Positions 17,365 through 26,532 of a DNA stretch of 64,000 bases are shown here, piece by piece. The number at the start of each line of letters is the position of its first letter. Position 1 is the first letter of the stretch. The position numbers and the translations under genes were made by a program. The stretch lies in the NCBI GenBank assembly GCA_022821805.1, contig JAJECX010000042.1, positions 1-64,000 of the forward strand, in the 5' to 3' direction. Source of the DNA: Anaerolineae bacterium (GTDB lineage Bacteria; Chloroflexota; Anaerolineae; Aggregatilineales; Phototrophicaceae). A model generated the notes under the pieces. The model was not told the origin of the DNA and did no database searches. It worked only from the letters and a program-made list of their open reading frames with translations.

Positions 17365-18498
17365 ATGAGACTGTATTTCGTTCGACATGGCATCGCTGAA
17401 GATCTGGCGGCCAGCGACTTCGACCGCGCCCTGACGAAACGAGGGCGACGGCGCGTCGCGACATCGGCTAAAGTGATGAAGCGCCTGGAAATAGCGCCGG
17501 TTCGGATCTTCAGCAGTCCGCGTTTGCGGTCGCGTCAAACAGCCGAGATCATCGCCGAGGCGCTGGATATGCCAGTGACGATCAGCGAAGCAGTCAATTT
17601 CGGCTTCGATCAGGGCGATCTCCGCCGGTTGACGCGGAACCTGGATGCCGATAACGAAGTCATGTTTGTGGGACACAATCCCGATATGAGCCTGTTGGTG
17701 AGCGAACTGACCGGCGTTGATGTGTCGATGAAGAAAGGCGGCTTGGCTCGGATCGATGTCTTGGGCCGGTCCGTGGGCGAAGGCGAATTAGTATGGCTGA
17801 TCGCGCCAAAAGTGTTTGATGCCCTAGGGATGGAAGCCAAAGCTGCTGGCAAGAAAGATGAATCGTTGATTGCGACGCCCGCGCAAAAGCTACCGGCGAC
17901 TTCTCAGCCGCTGCATAATCTGATCCGGCGGCGCTGGAGCCCGGTTGGCTTTGACCGCGAGCGCGATATCGATCGGGCGACGCTCCTGAGCATTCTGGAG
18001 GCGGCGCGCTGGGCGGCTTCGTCGAGCAACCTGCAGCCTTGGCGCTTCATCGTGGCGCCGCGCGCCAATGAGCCTGAATTTCAGAAGATCCTGTCCGTCC
18101 TGCGGGAAGGCAATCAGTCCTGGGCGCAGCATGCCGCCGTACTCATGATCGCGGTCACGCATAAGTTTCGCGCGCCCGATGCGCTAAACCGGCACGCGTC
18201 CCATGATCTGGGCTTGGCAATTAGCCAGCTGGTCTTGCAGGCGCTGGATCATAACGTTTACGTTCACCAGATGGGTGGTTTCTTCCCCGACAAGGCGCGC
18301 GAGGTCTATGAGATTCCTGATGAGTTCGAGCCTTTCACCGCCATCGCCCTCGGCTACCAATCATTGCAATTGGACCATCTGAGCCAGGGTCATCGCGAGC
18401 GGGAAGCGGCGCCGCGGCAGCGACAAGCGTTAAGCGAGATGATCTTCAACGGCAGCTGGGGGCAGCCCGCCGATTTCCTCAACGAAAGCAATATGTAG
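17365..18498 (+). CDS. Fusion protein: SixA-type phosphohistidine phosphatase plus nitroreductase
   Basis: Residues 1-150 are a histidine phosphatase domain: RHG at 7-9, SSPRLRSRQTAEII and the second histidine in FVGHNPDMS. SixA removes phosphate from phosphohistidine in HPt domains. After a short linker (about 160-180), residues 185-350 are a nitroreductase/oxidoreductase domain that should bind FMN (RRWSPVGF, ARWAASSSNLQPWRFIVA, late IALGYQSL). I know of no standard role that uses both activities. The reading frame is continuous. The stop codon abuts the ATG of the epimerase gene, so the two are almost certainly co-transcribed. Confidence 0.88.
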   Translation: MRLYFVRHGIAEDLAASDFDRALTKRGRRRVATSAKVMKRLEIAPVRIFSSPRLRSRQTAEIIAEALDMPVTISEAVNFGFDQGDLRRLTRNLDADNEVMFVGHNPDMSLLVSELTGVDVSMKKGGLARIDVLGRSVGEGELVWLIAPKVFDALGMEAKAAGKKDESLIATPAQKLPATSQPLHNLIRRRWSPVGFDRERDIDRATLLSILEAARWAASSSNLQPWRFIVAPRANEPEFQKILSVLREGNQSWAQHAAVLMIAVTHKFRAPDALNRHASHDLGLAISQLVLQALDHNVYVHQMGGFFPDKAREVYEIPDEFEPFTAIALGYQSLQLDHLSQGHREREAAPRQRQALSEMIFNGSWGQPADFLNESNM

Positions 18499-19536
18499 AT
18501 GGCGCGCTTTCTAATCACCGGCGGGGCCGGCTTCCTGGGCATCAATCTTTGCCGATACTTGCTGGCTCAGGAGCACGAAATCGTCTCGCTTGATATTGCC
18601 GGATTCGACTATCCCGAGCGCCATGAAATTGAAGAGATCCGTGGTGATATCCGCGACCGCGCCGCCGTTGACAGCGCGATGGCTGATGTCGATTTTGTCA
18701 TTCACGCGGCGGCCGCCCTGCCCTTGTATTCGCCTGAGGAGATACGAACGACCGACATTGACGGTACCCGCAACGTACTCGACTCCGCGCAAAAGCATGG
18801 TGTTAAGCGCTTCGTGCACATATCGTCGACAGCGGTATACGGCATCCCTGATCGCCATCCGCAGCGCGAAGACGACCCGCGCGTCGGCGTCGGACCCTAC
18901 GGCGAAGCCAAGGTGGCGGCGGAAGACATCTGTTTCGAATTCCGCGAAAGTGGCCAGATCGTATCGGTATTGCGGCCGAAGTCTTTTGTGGGACCAGAAC
19001 GCTTGGGAGTCTTCGCCATGCTCTATGAATGGGCGCATGAAGGGCGCGGCTTCCCAATGCTGGGCGACGGCAGCAATCGCTATCAGCTGCTGGACGTGCA
19101 AGATCTTTGCGATGCCATTTATCTTTGCTGTACGCTCGACGACGATGCCGTCAATGATACCTTCAATATCGGCGCCAAGGAATTTGGCACTATGGGCGAG
19201 GATTATCAGGCGGTGCTCGATTATGCCGGACATGGCAAGACGGTCACGCCATTGCCAGTTGAACCGGCGATTTGGCTGCTGCGGACGCTGGAAGCGCTGA
19301 AGCTGTCGCCCCTCTACAAATGGGTCTACGAGACGGCGGCGAAAGACTCTTACATATCCATTGAGCGAGCGGAGGCTCGGCTCGGTTTCCAACCCAAGTA
19401 TTCCAATCAGGACGCGCTGCTGCGCAATTTCCAGTGGTATCTTGACAATCAAGACGCCTTTCAGCGCGAATCCGGCGTCTCGCATCGAGTACCCTGGAGC
19501 CAGGGGATACTCCGCCTGGCTAAGATCTTCTTTTGA
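18499..19536 (+). CDS. NAD(P)-dependent epimerase/dehydratase (extended SDR)
   Basis: An extended short-chain dehydrogenase: nucleotide-binding [17 protein letters not shown] at the N-terminus and the active-site [14 protein letters not shown] (YxxxK) near residue 133, with the Ser/Thr in HISSTAVYG. Relatives act on nucleotide sugars or on 3-beta-hydroxysteroid-like substrates; the sequence does not decide. It begins directly after the stop of the SixA-nitroreductase fusion with no intergenic base. Confidence 0.88.
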   Translation: MARFLITGGAGFLGINLCRYLLAQEHEIVSLDIAGFDYPERHEIEEIRGDIRDRAAVDSAMADVDFVIHAAAALPLYSPEEIRTTDIDGTRNVLDSAQKHGVKRFVHISSTAVYGIPDRHPQREDDPRVGVGPYGEAKVAAEDICFEFRESGQIVSVLRPKSFVGPERLGVFAMLYEWAHEGRGFPMLGDGSNRYQLLDVQDLCDAIYLCCTLDDDAVNDTFNIGAKEFGTMGEDYQAVLDYAGHGKTVTPLPVEPAIWLLRTLEALKLSPLYKWVYETAAKDSYISIERAEARLGFQPKYSNQDALLRNFQWYLDNQDAFQRESGVSHRVPWSQGILRLAKIFF

Positions 19537-19588
19537 CGACGCGGATCAGTGTGCCGACAACAAACGAGGTGACCGCGAGAATAGCTTG

Positions 19589-21139
19589 ATGGATTACTTG
19601 AAGACGGGCGGCATCGCAGTCATTGATTTCGGCTCGCAGTACACCCAGTTGATCGCGCGGCGAATCCGAGAGCTCGGCGTTTATGCCGAGGTATACAGCC
19701 ACGACGGAGCAGCAGCGCATATCGACGAGCATCGTCCAGCCGGCATTGTGCTTTCGGGTGGACCCAACAGCGTCTACGAAGCGGAGGCGCCTCAGCTGCC
19801 CGCTTTTCTATTGGAGAGCGAGCGTCCCGTCTTGGGCATCTGCTATGGCATGCAATTGCTGACCGCGGCGCTGGGGGGCAAAGTCGCGGCCGCAAGCCAA
19901 CGGGAATACGGACCCGCGGCGATTTCGCATCAACCCCGCAGCCCCTTGTTTGATGGATTAGAGGCCGAGTTGCAAGTTTGGATGTCGCATGGCGATCGCA
20001 TCGAGTCGTTGCCGCCTGGTTTTAGCGCGCTGGCGCAGTCGGAGAATTCGCCCTTGGCTGCAATTGGCGATCTGGAAGGCAATCGCTACGGTCTGCAGTT
20101 TCACCCTGAGGTACAGCACAGCTCCTGTGGTCAGACGATTTTTCGCAATTTTCTCTTCAAGATCTGCTCCTGTCAGCCAAAGTGGAGCGCAGCGGCAGTC
20201 ATCGAAAATGCGGTCGAGGCGATTCGGGCGCAAGTCGGCAGCGAGCGCGCGCTGCTGGCGCTGAGCGGCGGCGTCGATTCGGCGGTGGCGGGCGCGTTGA
20301 TTCATCGCGCGATCGGCGAGCGCCTCGTCTGCATCTTCGTCGATCACGGGATGCTGCGCCAGAACGAGGCGGAAAATGTCGTCCAGGTCTTTCGACATCA
20401 GCAAGGTATGAATTTGATCGCGGTGAACGCGGTCGAAAACTTTCTGACGGCGCTAGCGGGCATCACCGAGCCGGAAGCCAAGCGCAAGACGATCGGTCGC
20501 CGCTTCGTCGAGACCTTCAGCGAAGAAGCGCGCAAGCTGCGAGGCATACGCTTTCTGGCGCAAGGCACGATCTACCCCGATGTCATCGAAAGCGCAGCCG
20601 CGAGCGCCAGCGCGAAGACGATCAAATCGCATCACAATGTTGGCGGATTGCCCAACGACATGCAGTTCCAACTGGTCGAGCCCCTGCGCGATCTATTCAA
20701 GGACGAAGTGCGCAAGATCGGCGCGGCGCTCGGCTTGCCGGAATCGATCATCTGGCGGCAGCCCTTCCCCGGTCCCGGCTTGGCGATACGTTGTCTGGGA
20801 GAGATCACTTGGGAGCGGCTGGAAAAGTTGCGCGCCGCCGATGCCATCTTCACAAGCGAACTCGCGACAGCGGGCCTGCTGCGCCACGGCACGGCGCAGA
20901 GTTTCGCCGTGCTGCTGCCGGTGAAGAGCGTCGGCGTGATGGGCGATAAGCGCAGTTATGAAGAAACGCTGGTGCTGCGTTCGGTCACGACGGATGATTT
21001 CATGACGGCCGACTGGGCGCGCCTGCCCTACGACTTGCTGGCGCGCGTCAGCGCCCGTATCATCAACGAAGTGCCCGGCATCAACCGCGTCGCCTATGAT
21101 ATCACCAGCAAACCGCCCGGCACCATCGAGTGGGAATGA
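19589..21139 (+). CDS. guaA: GMP synthase (glutamine-hydrolysing)
   Basis: Converts XMP to GMP. The N-terminal class I glutamine amidotransferase has GGPNSVYE, nucleophile Cys in [10 protein letters not shown] and His/Glu in QFHPEVQHS. The ATP pyrophosphatase domain has the PP-loop [13 protein letters not shown], and the C-terminal dimerisation domain ends with the family tail [12 protein letters not shown]. The ORF track starts 76 codons too early, inside the epimerase gene. The ATG at 19589 gives the usual 516 residues. Confidence 0.97.
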   Translation: MDYLKTGGIAVIDFGSQYTQLIARRIRELGVYAEVYSHDGAAAHIDEHRPAGIVLSGGPNSVYEAEAPQLPAFLLESERPVLGICYGMQLLTAALGGKVAAASQREYGPAAISHQPRSPLFDGLEAELQVWMSHGDRIESLPPGFSALAQSENSPLAAIGDLEGNRYGLQFHPEVQHSSCGQTIFRNFLFKICSCQPKWSAAAVIENAVEAIRAQVGSERALLALSGGVDSAVAGALIHRAIGERLVCIFVDHGMLRQNEAENVVQVFRHQQGMNLIAVNAVENFLTALAGITEPEAKRKTIGRRFVETFSEEARKLRGIRFLAQGTIYPDVIESAAASASAKTIKSHHNVGGLPNDMQFQLVEPLRDLFKDEVRKIGAALGLPESIIWRQPFPGPGLAIRCLGEITWERLEKLRAADAIFTSELATAGLLRHGTAQSFAVLLPVKSVGVMGDKRSYEETLVLRSVTTDDFMTADWARLPYDLLARVSARIINEVPGINRVAYDITSKPPGTIEWE

Positions 21140-21211
21140 GACGCGATTATTGCTCTCCGGCGCGAATCCGTCTATAAATGAGACAGCATTCATTTCTCGA
21201 GAGGACGATCC

Positions 21212-21445
21212 ATGCCAGCCGCTTATGTATTGATCCATCTGAATATGTCAGTCGATTTTGCCGATTCGCTGCGCGACATACGCGCCATCGACGGTGTGCT
21301 GCGCGCCGATCTCGTAGTCGGTCCGGATGATTGCATCGCCTACGTTGAGTCGGAAGATATTACGCAGATGATGAACACGATCCGCGCGATCCGCGGTGTC
21401 AATGGCGTTGGGAAAACCGACACCCGATCGATAGCGGAAATGTAA
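21212..21445 (+). CDS. Stand-alone Lrp/AsnC ligand-binding (RAM) domain protein
   Basis: A 77-residue protein made only of the AsnC_trans_reg (RAM) fold: AYVLIHLNMSVDFADSLRDI, GVLRADLVVGPDDCIAYVES and TIRAIRGVNGVGKTDTRSI match its beta-alpha-beta pattern. The DNA-binding helix-turn-helix of Lrp is absent, as in known stand-alone RAM proteins that bind amino acids or modulate full-length regulators. The ATG has GAGGA seven bases upstream. Target unknown. Confidence 0.85.
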   Translation: MPAAYVLIHLNMSVDFADSLRDIRAIDGVLRADLVVGPDDCIAYVESEDITQMMNTIRAIRGVNGVGKTDTRSIAEM

Positions 21446-21446
21446 T

Positions 21447-21466
21447 CGCCGCTGCCAGTCGCGGCG
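21447..21466 (+). terminator. Possible terminator hairpin after the RAM-domain gene
   Basis: CGCCGC and GCGGCG form a perfect six-pair stem with an eight-base loop just after the stop codon. The following T-run is short (TTTT, five bases later), so termination strength is doubtful. Confidence 0.35.
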
Positions 21467-21534
21467 CCCAGCTTTTGCGATCGCCACCTGGCAGTCGGAT
21501 GCTGACGCGCGCCGCCCGCAATGTAATTTGACTT

Positions 21535-21573
21535 AATTGTTGCACAATTGGTAATTTTTGTTATAAAGTAACA
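21535..21573. promoter_or_regulatory. Two operator-like inverted repeats in an AT-rich promoter region
   Basis: In the AT-rich gap upstream of the response regulator lie two perfect inverted repeats, AATTGT-TGC-ACAATT (21535-21549) and TGTTA-TAAAG-TAACA (21559-21573). A plausible promoter (TTGCAC, 16 bases, TATAAA) runs through them. Their position suggests binding sites for a dimeric regulator, possibly the response regulator itself. This is inference from symmetry and location only. Confidence 0.5.
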
Positions 21574-21687
21574 GATAATTTACGCTTCGAGTAAATCTGC
21601 GAATCGGTATTAGCGGTTTTTGGCTGGCCTAATAGTCGCGCTGTAGGCGAAATATGGATTGTTGAACAAGTTCGGGAGCGGGAGTGG

Positions 21688-22377
21688 ATGGCAGAAAAGA
21701 TACTTATTATTGACGATGAGAAGCCAACCGTGGATATGGTGTCCGCCTTGCTGCGAAGGCGCGGCTTTGAAGTGTACGACGCCATGTGCGCGCAAGCGGG
21801 ACTGCGCATGGCCTACCAGCATCAGCCGGATCTGGTTTTGCTAGATGTAATCTTGCCGGATAGAGACGGCTGGGACGTCTGCTGGCAGCTGCGCGAACTT
21901 TCCGATATGCCGATCATTTTTGTCAGCGCCAGAAGCGGTCCGGAATATGCTGTCAAGGGGCTGGACGATTATCTCGCCGACGACTATGTGACCAAGCCCT
22001 TCCACCACGATGAATTGGTCGCGCGAATCAAGGCAAATTTGCGCCGCGCGCCAAATTCGACGACCAGCGAGGAAGTCGTTTTCAATAACGGAGATTTCCG
22101 CATCAATTTCATGAACCGTGAAGTATGGATACAAGGAATGCTAAAGCATTTGACACCCAAGGAATTTAACTTGCTGGCGGCGCTCGCGCGGAATGCCGGA
22201 CGGGTCGTATCGCGCAAGGAATTGGTGACGGAAGCCTGGGGCGGCGAATACAGCGACGCCATCGACAGTCTAAAACTTTACATTCATTACTTGCGGCAAA
22301 AGATTGAAGTCAACCCTCAGCAGCCGGAGTACATCCTCACGTCGCGCGGCGTCGGCTATCGTTTCAGCGACCGCTGA
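21688..22377 (+). CDS. OmpR/PhoB-family response regulator
   Basis: A receiver domain (acidic pair in ILIIDDEKP, phospho-Asp in VLLDVILPDRDGW, lysine in VTKPFHHDEL) is followed by a winged helix (LTPKEFNLLAALARNAGRVVSRKELVTEAWG ... YLRQKIEVNP ... GVGYRFSD). In the alpha4 region the usual GLDAGADDYV reads GLDDYLADDYV. No histidine kinase lies nearby, so this is an orphan. The ATG at 21688 is preceded by a purine-rich GGGAGCGGGAGTGG. Confidence 0.94.
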   Translation: MAEKILIIDDEKPTVDMVSALLRRRGFEVYDAMCAQAGLRMAYQHQPDLVLLDVILPDRDGWDVCWQLRELSDMPIIFVSARSGPEYAVKGLDDYLADDYVTKPFHHDELVARIKANLRRAPNSTTSEEVVFNNGDFRINFMNREVWIQGMLKHLTPKEFNLLAALARNAGRVVSRKELVTEAWGGEYSDAIDSLKLYIHYLRQKIEVNPQQPEYILTSRGVGYRFSDR

Positions 22378-22382
22378 TTCAC

Positions 22383-23501
22383 TCAACGCAGCAGCGCCCG
22401 CAATAAGGCATCCGTCTGCCTCGCCATCGTTTCCAAGCGGAAAGGCCCGAGCTCCAGTTCCAAGTTGGCGGAGAATACGTCTCGCCTTTCAATAAGCTCC
22501 TGGATGCCGTGCCGAAGCGCGGCGCCATCAATGTATGGAACGAGCACGCCGTTAACGCCATGCCGTACGACTTCCGGATTGCCGCCGACATCGCTGGCTA
22601 GCGCCGGCGTACCGAGGCGCAGGCTTTCGAGCAGCGTATGCGACAATCCCTCATAACCGCTGTAAAGCGCCAGACCGTCAGCGGCGCGTATCAACCGATG
22701 AACTTGCTCTTGAGCCAACTGGCCCGTGAAGATGACGCGCTCGCCAAGCGGCGCCGCCAATTTCGCCAGACGCGAGCGGTCGGGTCCGTCGCCGACAACA
22801 ACCAGACGCAGATCGGTCAATTGGCGCAGCGCAGCAATCAAATGATCGATGCCCTTCCAGCGCTGCAAGCGAGCGACCGTGATCAAGGTTGGGCGATCGT
22901 CCCAATTCAATTGAGAACGAATCTCGGCGCGCGACTCGTTTAGCGCGACCATTGGCGGAAGCGCGTTGTATATGACATGCGTCCGCGCCGGATCGACGCC
23001 CCAGGATACGACCATTCGCTTCAGGTACTGGCTGGGCACGATGATGGCGTCCATCGCGACCAACTGGCGCGAGCGCGACGCCTTCTGCCAGCGTACTCGC
23101 CAGTCGCCACGGTAGGTCTGAAACTCGTCAATGCCCAGGTCAGCCGGAATCCAGCCGCGGCGGTGGCAGCGCTCCCAAGCTTGATCGCCGACGATCTTGA
23201 TGACACGCGGTTGAACGCGCGCGCCCAAGAGCGGCAGATCGAGGCTATGCGCGAATACTATATCAGCCCAAGAGAGATGCTGTCGCGACGCCAGCGCATA
23301 GCGCGCCTGACGAATCGGGTAGGGGCTGCGGGCGATGCGCGTCACAGGATAGGGATAATCGCCTGCAATTGGCTCGCCAAAGGTCTGGACGCGCAGTTGC
23401 CAGCCAGCATCCTGCAAAGCGGGCAAGATTATCTTAAGGTAAGTCGCCGGTCCGCCCGGTTCGGGATGAAAGATGCCACTGGCGACGAAGAGCTTGGGCA
23501 A
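22383..23501 (-). CDS. Glycosyltransferase (GT4-like, GT-B fold)
   Basis: Residues 1-170 form the acceptor half (FVASGIFHPEPGGPATYLKIILP). The C-terminal half has the donor-binding features TLITVARLQRWKGIDHLIAAL and GYEGLSHTLLESLRLGTPALASDVGGNPEVV. Such enzymes build surface polysaccharides or glycolipids. The start is TTG at 23501, supported by GGGAG six bases upstream. The neighbouring methyltransferase follows on the same strand. Confidence 0.88.
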   Translation of the reverse strand: MPKLFVASGIFHPEPGGPATYLKIILPALQDAGWQLRVQTFGEPIAGDYPYPVTRIARSPYPIRQARYALASRQHLSWADIVFAHSLDLPLLGARVQPRVIKIVGDQAWERCHRRGWIPADLGIDEFQTYRGDWRVRWQKASRSRQLVAMDAIIVPSQYLKRMVVSWGVDPARTHVIYNALPPMVALNESRAEIRSQLNWDDRPTLITVARLQRWKGIDHLIAALRQLTDLRLVVVGDGPDRSRLAKLAAPLGERVIFTGQLAQEQVHRLIRAADGLALYSGYEGLSHTLLESLRLGTPALASDVGGNPEVVRHGVNGVLVPYIDGAALRHGIQELIERRDVFSANLELELGPFRLETMARQTDALLRALLR

Positions 23502-23513
23502 TTTGCGCTCCCG

Positions 23514-24299
23514 CTAGCTGACCCGTCCGCGGATCAGAATATGGCGATTGAGGAAGGTTGCCTTTTCGCCCCCCCAGTCTTGCGGATCCATCCACTCGCG
23601 CGTGATCTGTGGCGCGTCTCGCAGGATCTGTATCAGTTCGGCGATGGTGGCGTCGTCATTGCCTTGCCGCTGCGCCCAGGGGATGAAATCGTGCCGCTTG
23701 AGATAATGCTCGCTGTGTTCGATAGCGAATCCGGCGCGCCTAAACATCGCTATCCACTCAGCCTCGGCAAAGGCGCGATGATGACTGGGATCGCGCAGAC
23801 GCTCGAAGCAATCCACGATTCGCGCCGCCCCGCGGTCATCCGGCAAGACATGATCCTGCAGCATAAATACAGCGCCCGCTTTCAAAACGCGCGCGCACTC
23901 CATGACGAAACGCGGCGCATCGGGAAAATGATGCGGCGCTATGCGACAGGTCACCAGGTCAAAACGGTCGTCTTCAAAAGGCAGGTTTTCCGCGTCCGCC
24001 TGTTCAAAGCTTACGTTGTCGACGCCCCGCTCTTCAACGATGAATCGCCTCGCCTTCTCCAGCATGCGCGGCGTGAGGTCGCTGGCGATGACGTGGGCGA
24101 CATGGGGCGCGAACTTCAGCGCGGTGTGTCCGCCGCCGGTAGCGATGTCGAGCGCCTGCCACTGCGGCTGCGGCTGCACGATCGCCAGCAGCCGATCCAG
24201 GTCGCTGCCGCGCGCATGGGTCTCGCTAGTGATGTAGCCTTCGGCGAAGCGAGAATAGCGCGCCTGCGACAAGGCTTTCGAGTCCTGCGATTCGGACAT
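23514..24299 (-). CDS. UbiE/Methyltransf_11-type SAM methyltransferase
   Basis: The SAM-binding core is WQALDIATGGGHTALKFAPHVAHVIASDLTPRML. It is followed by ADAENLPFEDDRFDLVTCRIAPHHF and MECARVLKAGAVFMLQDHVLPDD. About 261 residues from the ATG at 24299; the extra 35 codons in the ORF track are not family-like. The substrate cannot be assigned. It lies 12 bases before the TTG-started glycosyltransferase gene's stop-proximal side, on the same strand. Confidence 0.85.
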   Translation of the reverse strand: MSESQDSKALSQARYSRFAEGYITSETHARGSDLDRLLAIVQPQPQWQALDIATGGGHTALKFAPHVAHVIASDLTPRMLEKARRFIVEERGVDNVSFEQADAENLPFEDDRFDLVTCRIAPHHFPDAPRFVMECARVLKAGAVFMLQDHVLPDDRGAARIVDCFERLRDPSHHRAFAEAEWIAMFRRAGFAIEHSEHYLKRHDFIPWAQRQGNDDATIAELIQILRDAPQITREWMDPQDWGGEKATFLNRHILIRGRVS

Positions 24300-24570
24300 C
24301 TCATCTCCTATTTTGGCGGCTTGATTCGTGCCGGAGCTTCTGATAGCGCCCGGCAATCCAGTCGGCTGCGATTTCGGGGCAAGCCTACAATTGCCTCGCC
24401 CCACACTGGCTTGCGTTCTATCTTACAAGACATTGACCGATACAACAGACTTCGCTCGCGTTGGCGCTTAATGCTGCGCTGGCCATCCGCCTTTTCCACC
24501 GCCGCAGCGATAAGCTGCTACAATATCCGCTACCTGTTCGGCTTGTTTAACAATTCATCAAGAGACGAAT

Positions 24571-26532
24571 ATGACCGAAATACGCACGATGCAAAAGGAA
24601 GATCTGAGCGAGCTTCGCTTCCTGAATGGCGGCGCGCTTTCTCCGGACGGCGAGCGAGTTGTCTATTGTTTCAACAAAATCAACGCGGAAGAAGACAAGG
24701 AATATAGCACGATTTATCTGCTCGAGATCGCCTCGGGCGAAACGCGTCAGATGACCAATGGGGCAGCGGTCGATGGATTGCCCACGTGGTCGCCCGATGG
24801 CAAGTCAATCGCTTTCAGCTCGGACCGTGGCGGAAAGACGCAGCTCTACCTGCTGCCGGCTGACGGGGGCGAAGCGCGCCAACTTACGCGATTCAAGCGC
24901 GGCATTGGCGGCGGGATCGCCTGGTCGCCGGATGGCGGGCAGATCGCGTTCAGCGCAGTGACGGACGCCGAAGCGCCGGACCTCAGCAAAGAAGCCTACC
25001 GATTGGATCGCACAGTGTACCGCTTTGATGGCATCGGTTATCTCGATGACGCGGTGCAGGATATCTATGCGCTGGACATCGCCAGCGGCGCGATCAAACA
25101 ATTGACCGATGATCGCGGCAACAATTGCAATCCGCGCTGGGCGCCGGATGGGCGCAGCATTCTATACGATGCCAATATGCGCTTCGACAATTCCCGCGCT
25201 ATGACGCCGGACTTAAAGACGGTTGATCTAGAGGGTCGGCAAACCCTGCTATTGGAGGACTGGGCGAGCGTCGACAAAGCCAATTTCACGCCGGACGGCG
25301 CGCGGATCGTCTATATCGGGCGGCCCGATGATGGCAAGCCGATCGGCGCCAAGTCGGATCTCTATGTCCTCGACCTGGCGACGGGCGATGTAACTTGCCG
25401 GACGCAAACGCTGGATGTGGGTGTCGGCGGCCGCCTGTCGCTGGATATGCCGATCGCCGGGCTGAATCTACCGAATCTGCTTGTCAGCGATGACGGCGCC
25501 TATGCCTACGCCACCGTGCAGCGCGGCGGTACCGACCATATCTATCGGATCGCCCTGCGGGGCGAGGAAGATTGCCAGCAGGTCACGCAGGGCGATTGCG
25601 CCGTCTTCCCGCTGGATCGGCAGGGGGAGAAGCTCCTGTTTGCCCGCACCAGCCTAAACTCGCCGCCCGATCTAGTCTTGGCTCAACTCGGCGGCGGCGC
25701 GTCACGCCAACTCTCGGAACTAAACGTCAACATGCTTGACGAGATCGCGTTGCCAGAGACCGAACACCTAACCTGGAACAGTATTGATGGCGTAGCGGTG
25801 GAAGGCTGGTACATGAAGCCGGCGGCGGGGAAAGCGCCCTACCCTACGATCCTGTATATTCATGGCGGTCCCCACGCCGCTTATGGCTGCGGCTTTCATT
25901 TTGATTTTCAGATGCTGGCGGGCGCTGGCTACGGGGTGCTATTCCTCAACCACCGCGCGTCAACTGGTTACGGCGACGGCTTTTCCACCGCCATCAAGGG
26001 CGATTGGGGCAATCTGGATTATCAGGACCTAATGAGCGGTGTCGATCACGCCATCGCGCTCGGCTTGGCTGATGCCGACCGGCTTGGCGTCTGCGGGACA
26101 TCGGGCGGCGGCAATCTCTCCTGCTGGATTATCGGTCAAACTGACCGCTTCAAGGCGGCGATCCCGCAGAATCCGGTCGTCAATTGGCGCAGCTTTTATG
26201 GCACCAGCGATATCGGCATCTGGTTCAGCGTCGAGCAGATGGGCGGCCACCCCCATGAGATTCCCGACGTCTACGAGCGCTGCTCGCCAATCACATACGC
26301 GCATCGCTGCCGCACGCCGACGCTGATGGTCCAAAGCGAACTCGATTGGCGCTGCCCGGCAGAACAGTCCGAGCAATTCTACACCGTGCTCAAGGCGAAC
26401 GGCTGCGTCGTCGAGATGCTGCGCCAGCCCGGCGGTTATCACGGCGCATCAATCAGCGGCGCGGTCAATTTGCGGCGCGCGCACAACGACGCCATGCTCG
26501 ACTGGTTCGCGCGCTACCTGTCAGCCGATTGA
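24571..26532 (+). CDS. S9-family prolyl oligopeptidase / acylaminoacyl peptidase
   Basis: An N-terminal WD40/TolB-like beta-propeller (repeats such as GLPTWSPDGKSIAFSSD and GGIAWSPDGGQIAFSA) precedes an alpha/beta hydrolase domain. The catalytic triad is visible as GTSGGGN (Ser), SELDWRCP (Asp) and QPGGYHGAS (His). The oxyanion region is YIHGGPHAAYG. No signal peptide, so likely a cytoplasmic peptidase acting on short peptides. Its end overlaps the convergent receiver-DUF309 gene by 19 bases. Confidence 0.93.
   Translation: MTEIRTMQKEDLSELRFLNGGALSPDGERVVYCFNKINAEEDKEYSTIYLLEIASGETRQMTNGAAVDGLPTWSPDGKSIAFSSDRGGKTQLYLLPADGGEARQLTRFKRGIGGGIAWSPDGGQIAFSAVTDAEAPDLSKEAYRLDRTVYRFDGIGYLDDAVQDIYALDIASGAIKQLTDDRGNNCNPRWAPDGRSILYDANMRFDNSRAMTPDLKTVDLEGRQTLLLEDWASVDKANFTPDGARIVYIGRPDDGKPIGAKSDLYVLDLATGDVTCRTQTLDVGVGGRLSLDMPIAGLNLPNLLVSDDGAYAYATVQRGGTDHIYRIALRGEEDCQQVTQGDCAVFPLDRQGEKLLFARTSLNSPPDLVLAQLGGGASRQLSELNVNMLDEIALPETEHLTWNSIDGVAVEGWYMKPAAGKAPYPTILYIHGGPHAAYGCGFHFDFQMLAGAGYGVLFLNHRASTGYGDGFSTAIKGDWGNLDYQDLMSGVDHAIALGLADADRLGVCGTSGGGNLSCWIIGQTDRFKAAIPQNPVVNWRSFYGTSDIGIWFSVEQMGGHPHEIPDVYERCSPITYAHRCRTPTLMVQSELDWRCPAEQSEQFYTVLKANGCVVEMLRQPGGYHGASISGAVNLRRAHNDAMLDWFARYLSAD

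Noticed and set aside
22977-24707. 576-codon plus-strand ORF
   Set aside because: Runs antisense through the glycosyltransferase and methyltransferase genes and into the S9 peptidase gene, with no recognisable domain.
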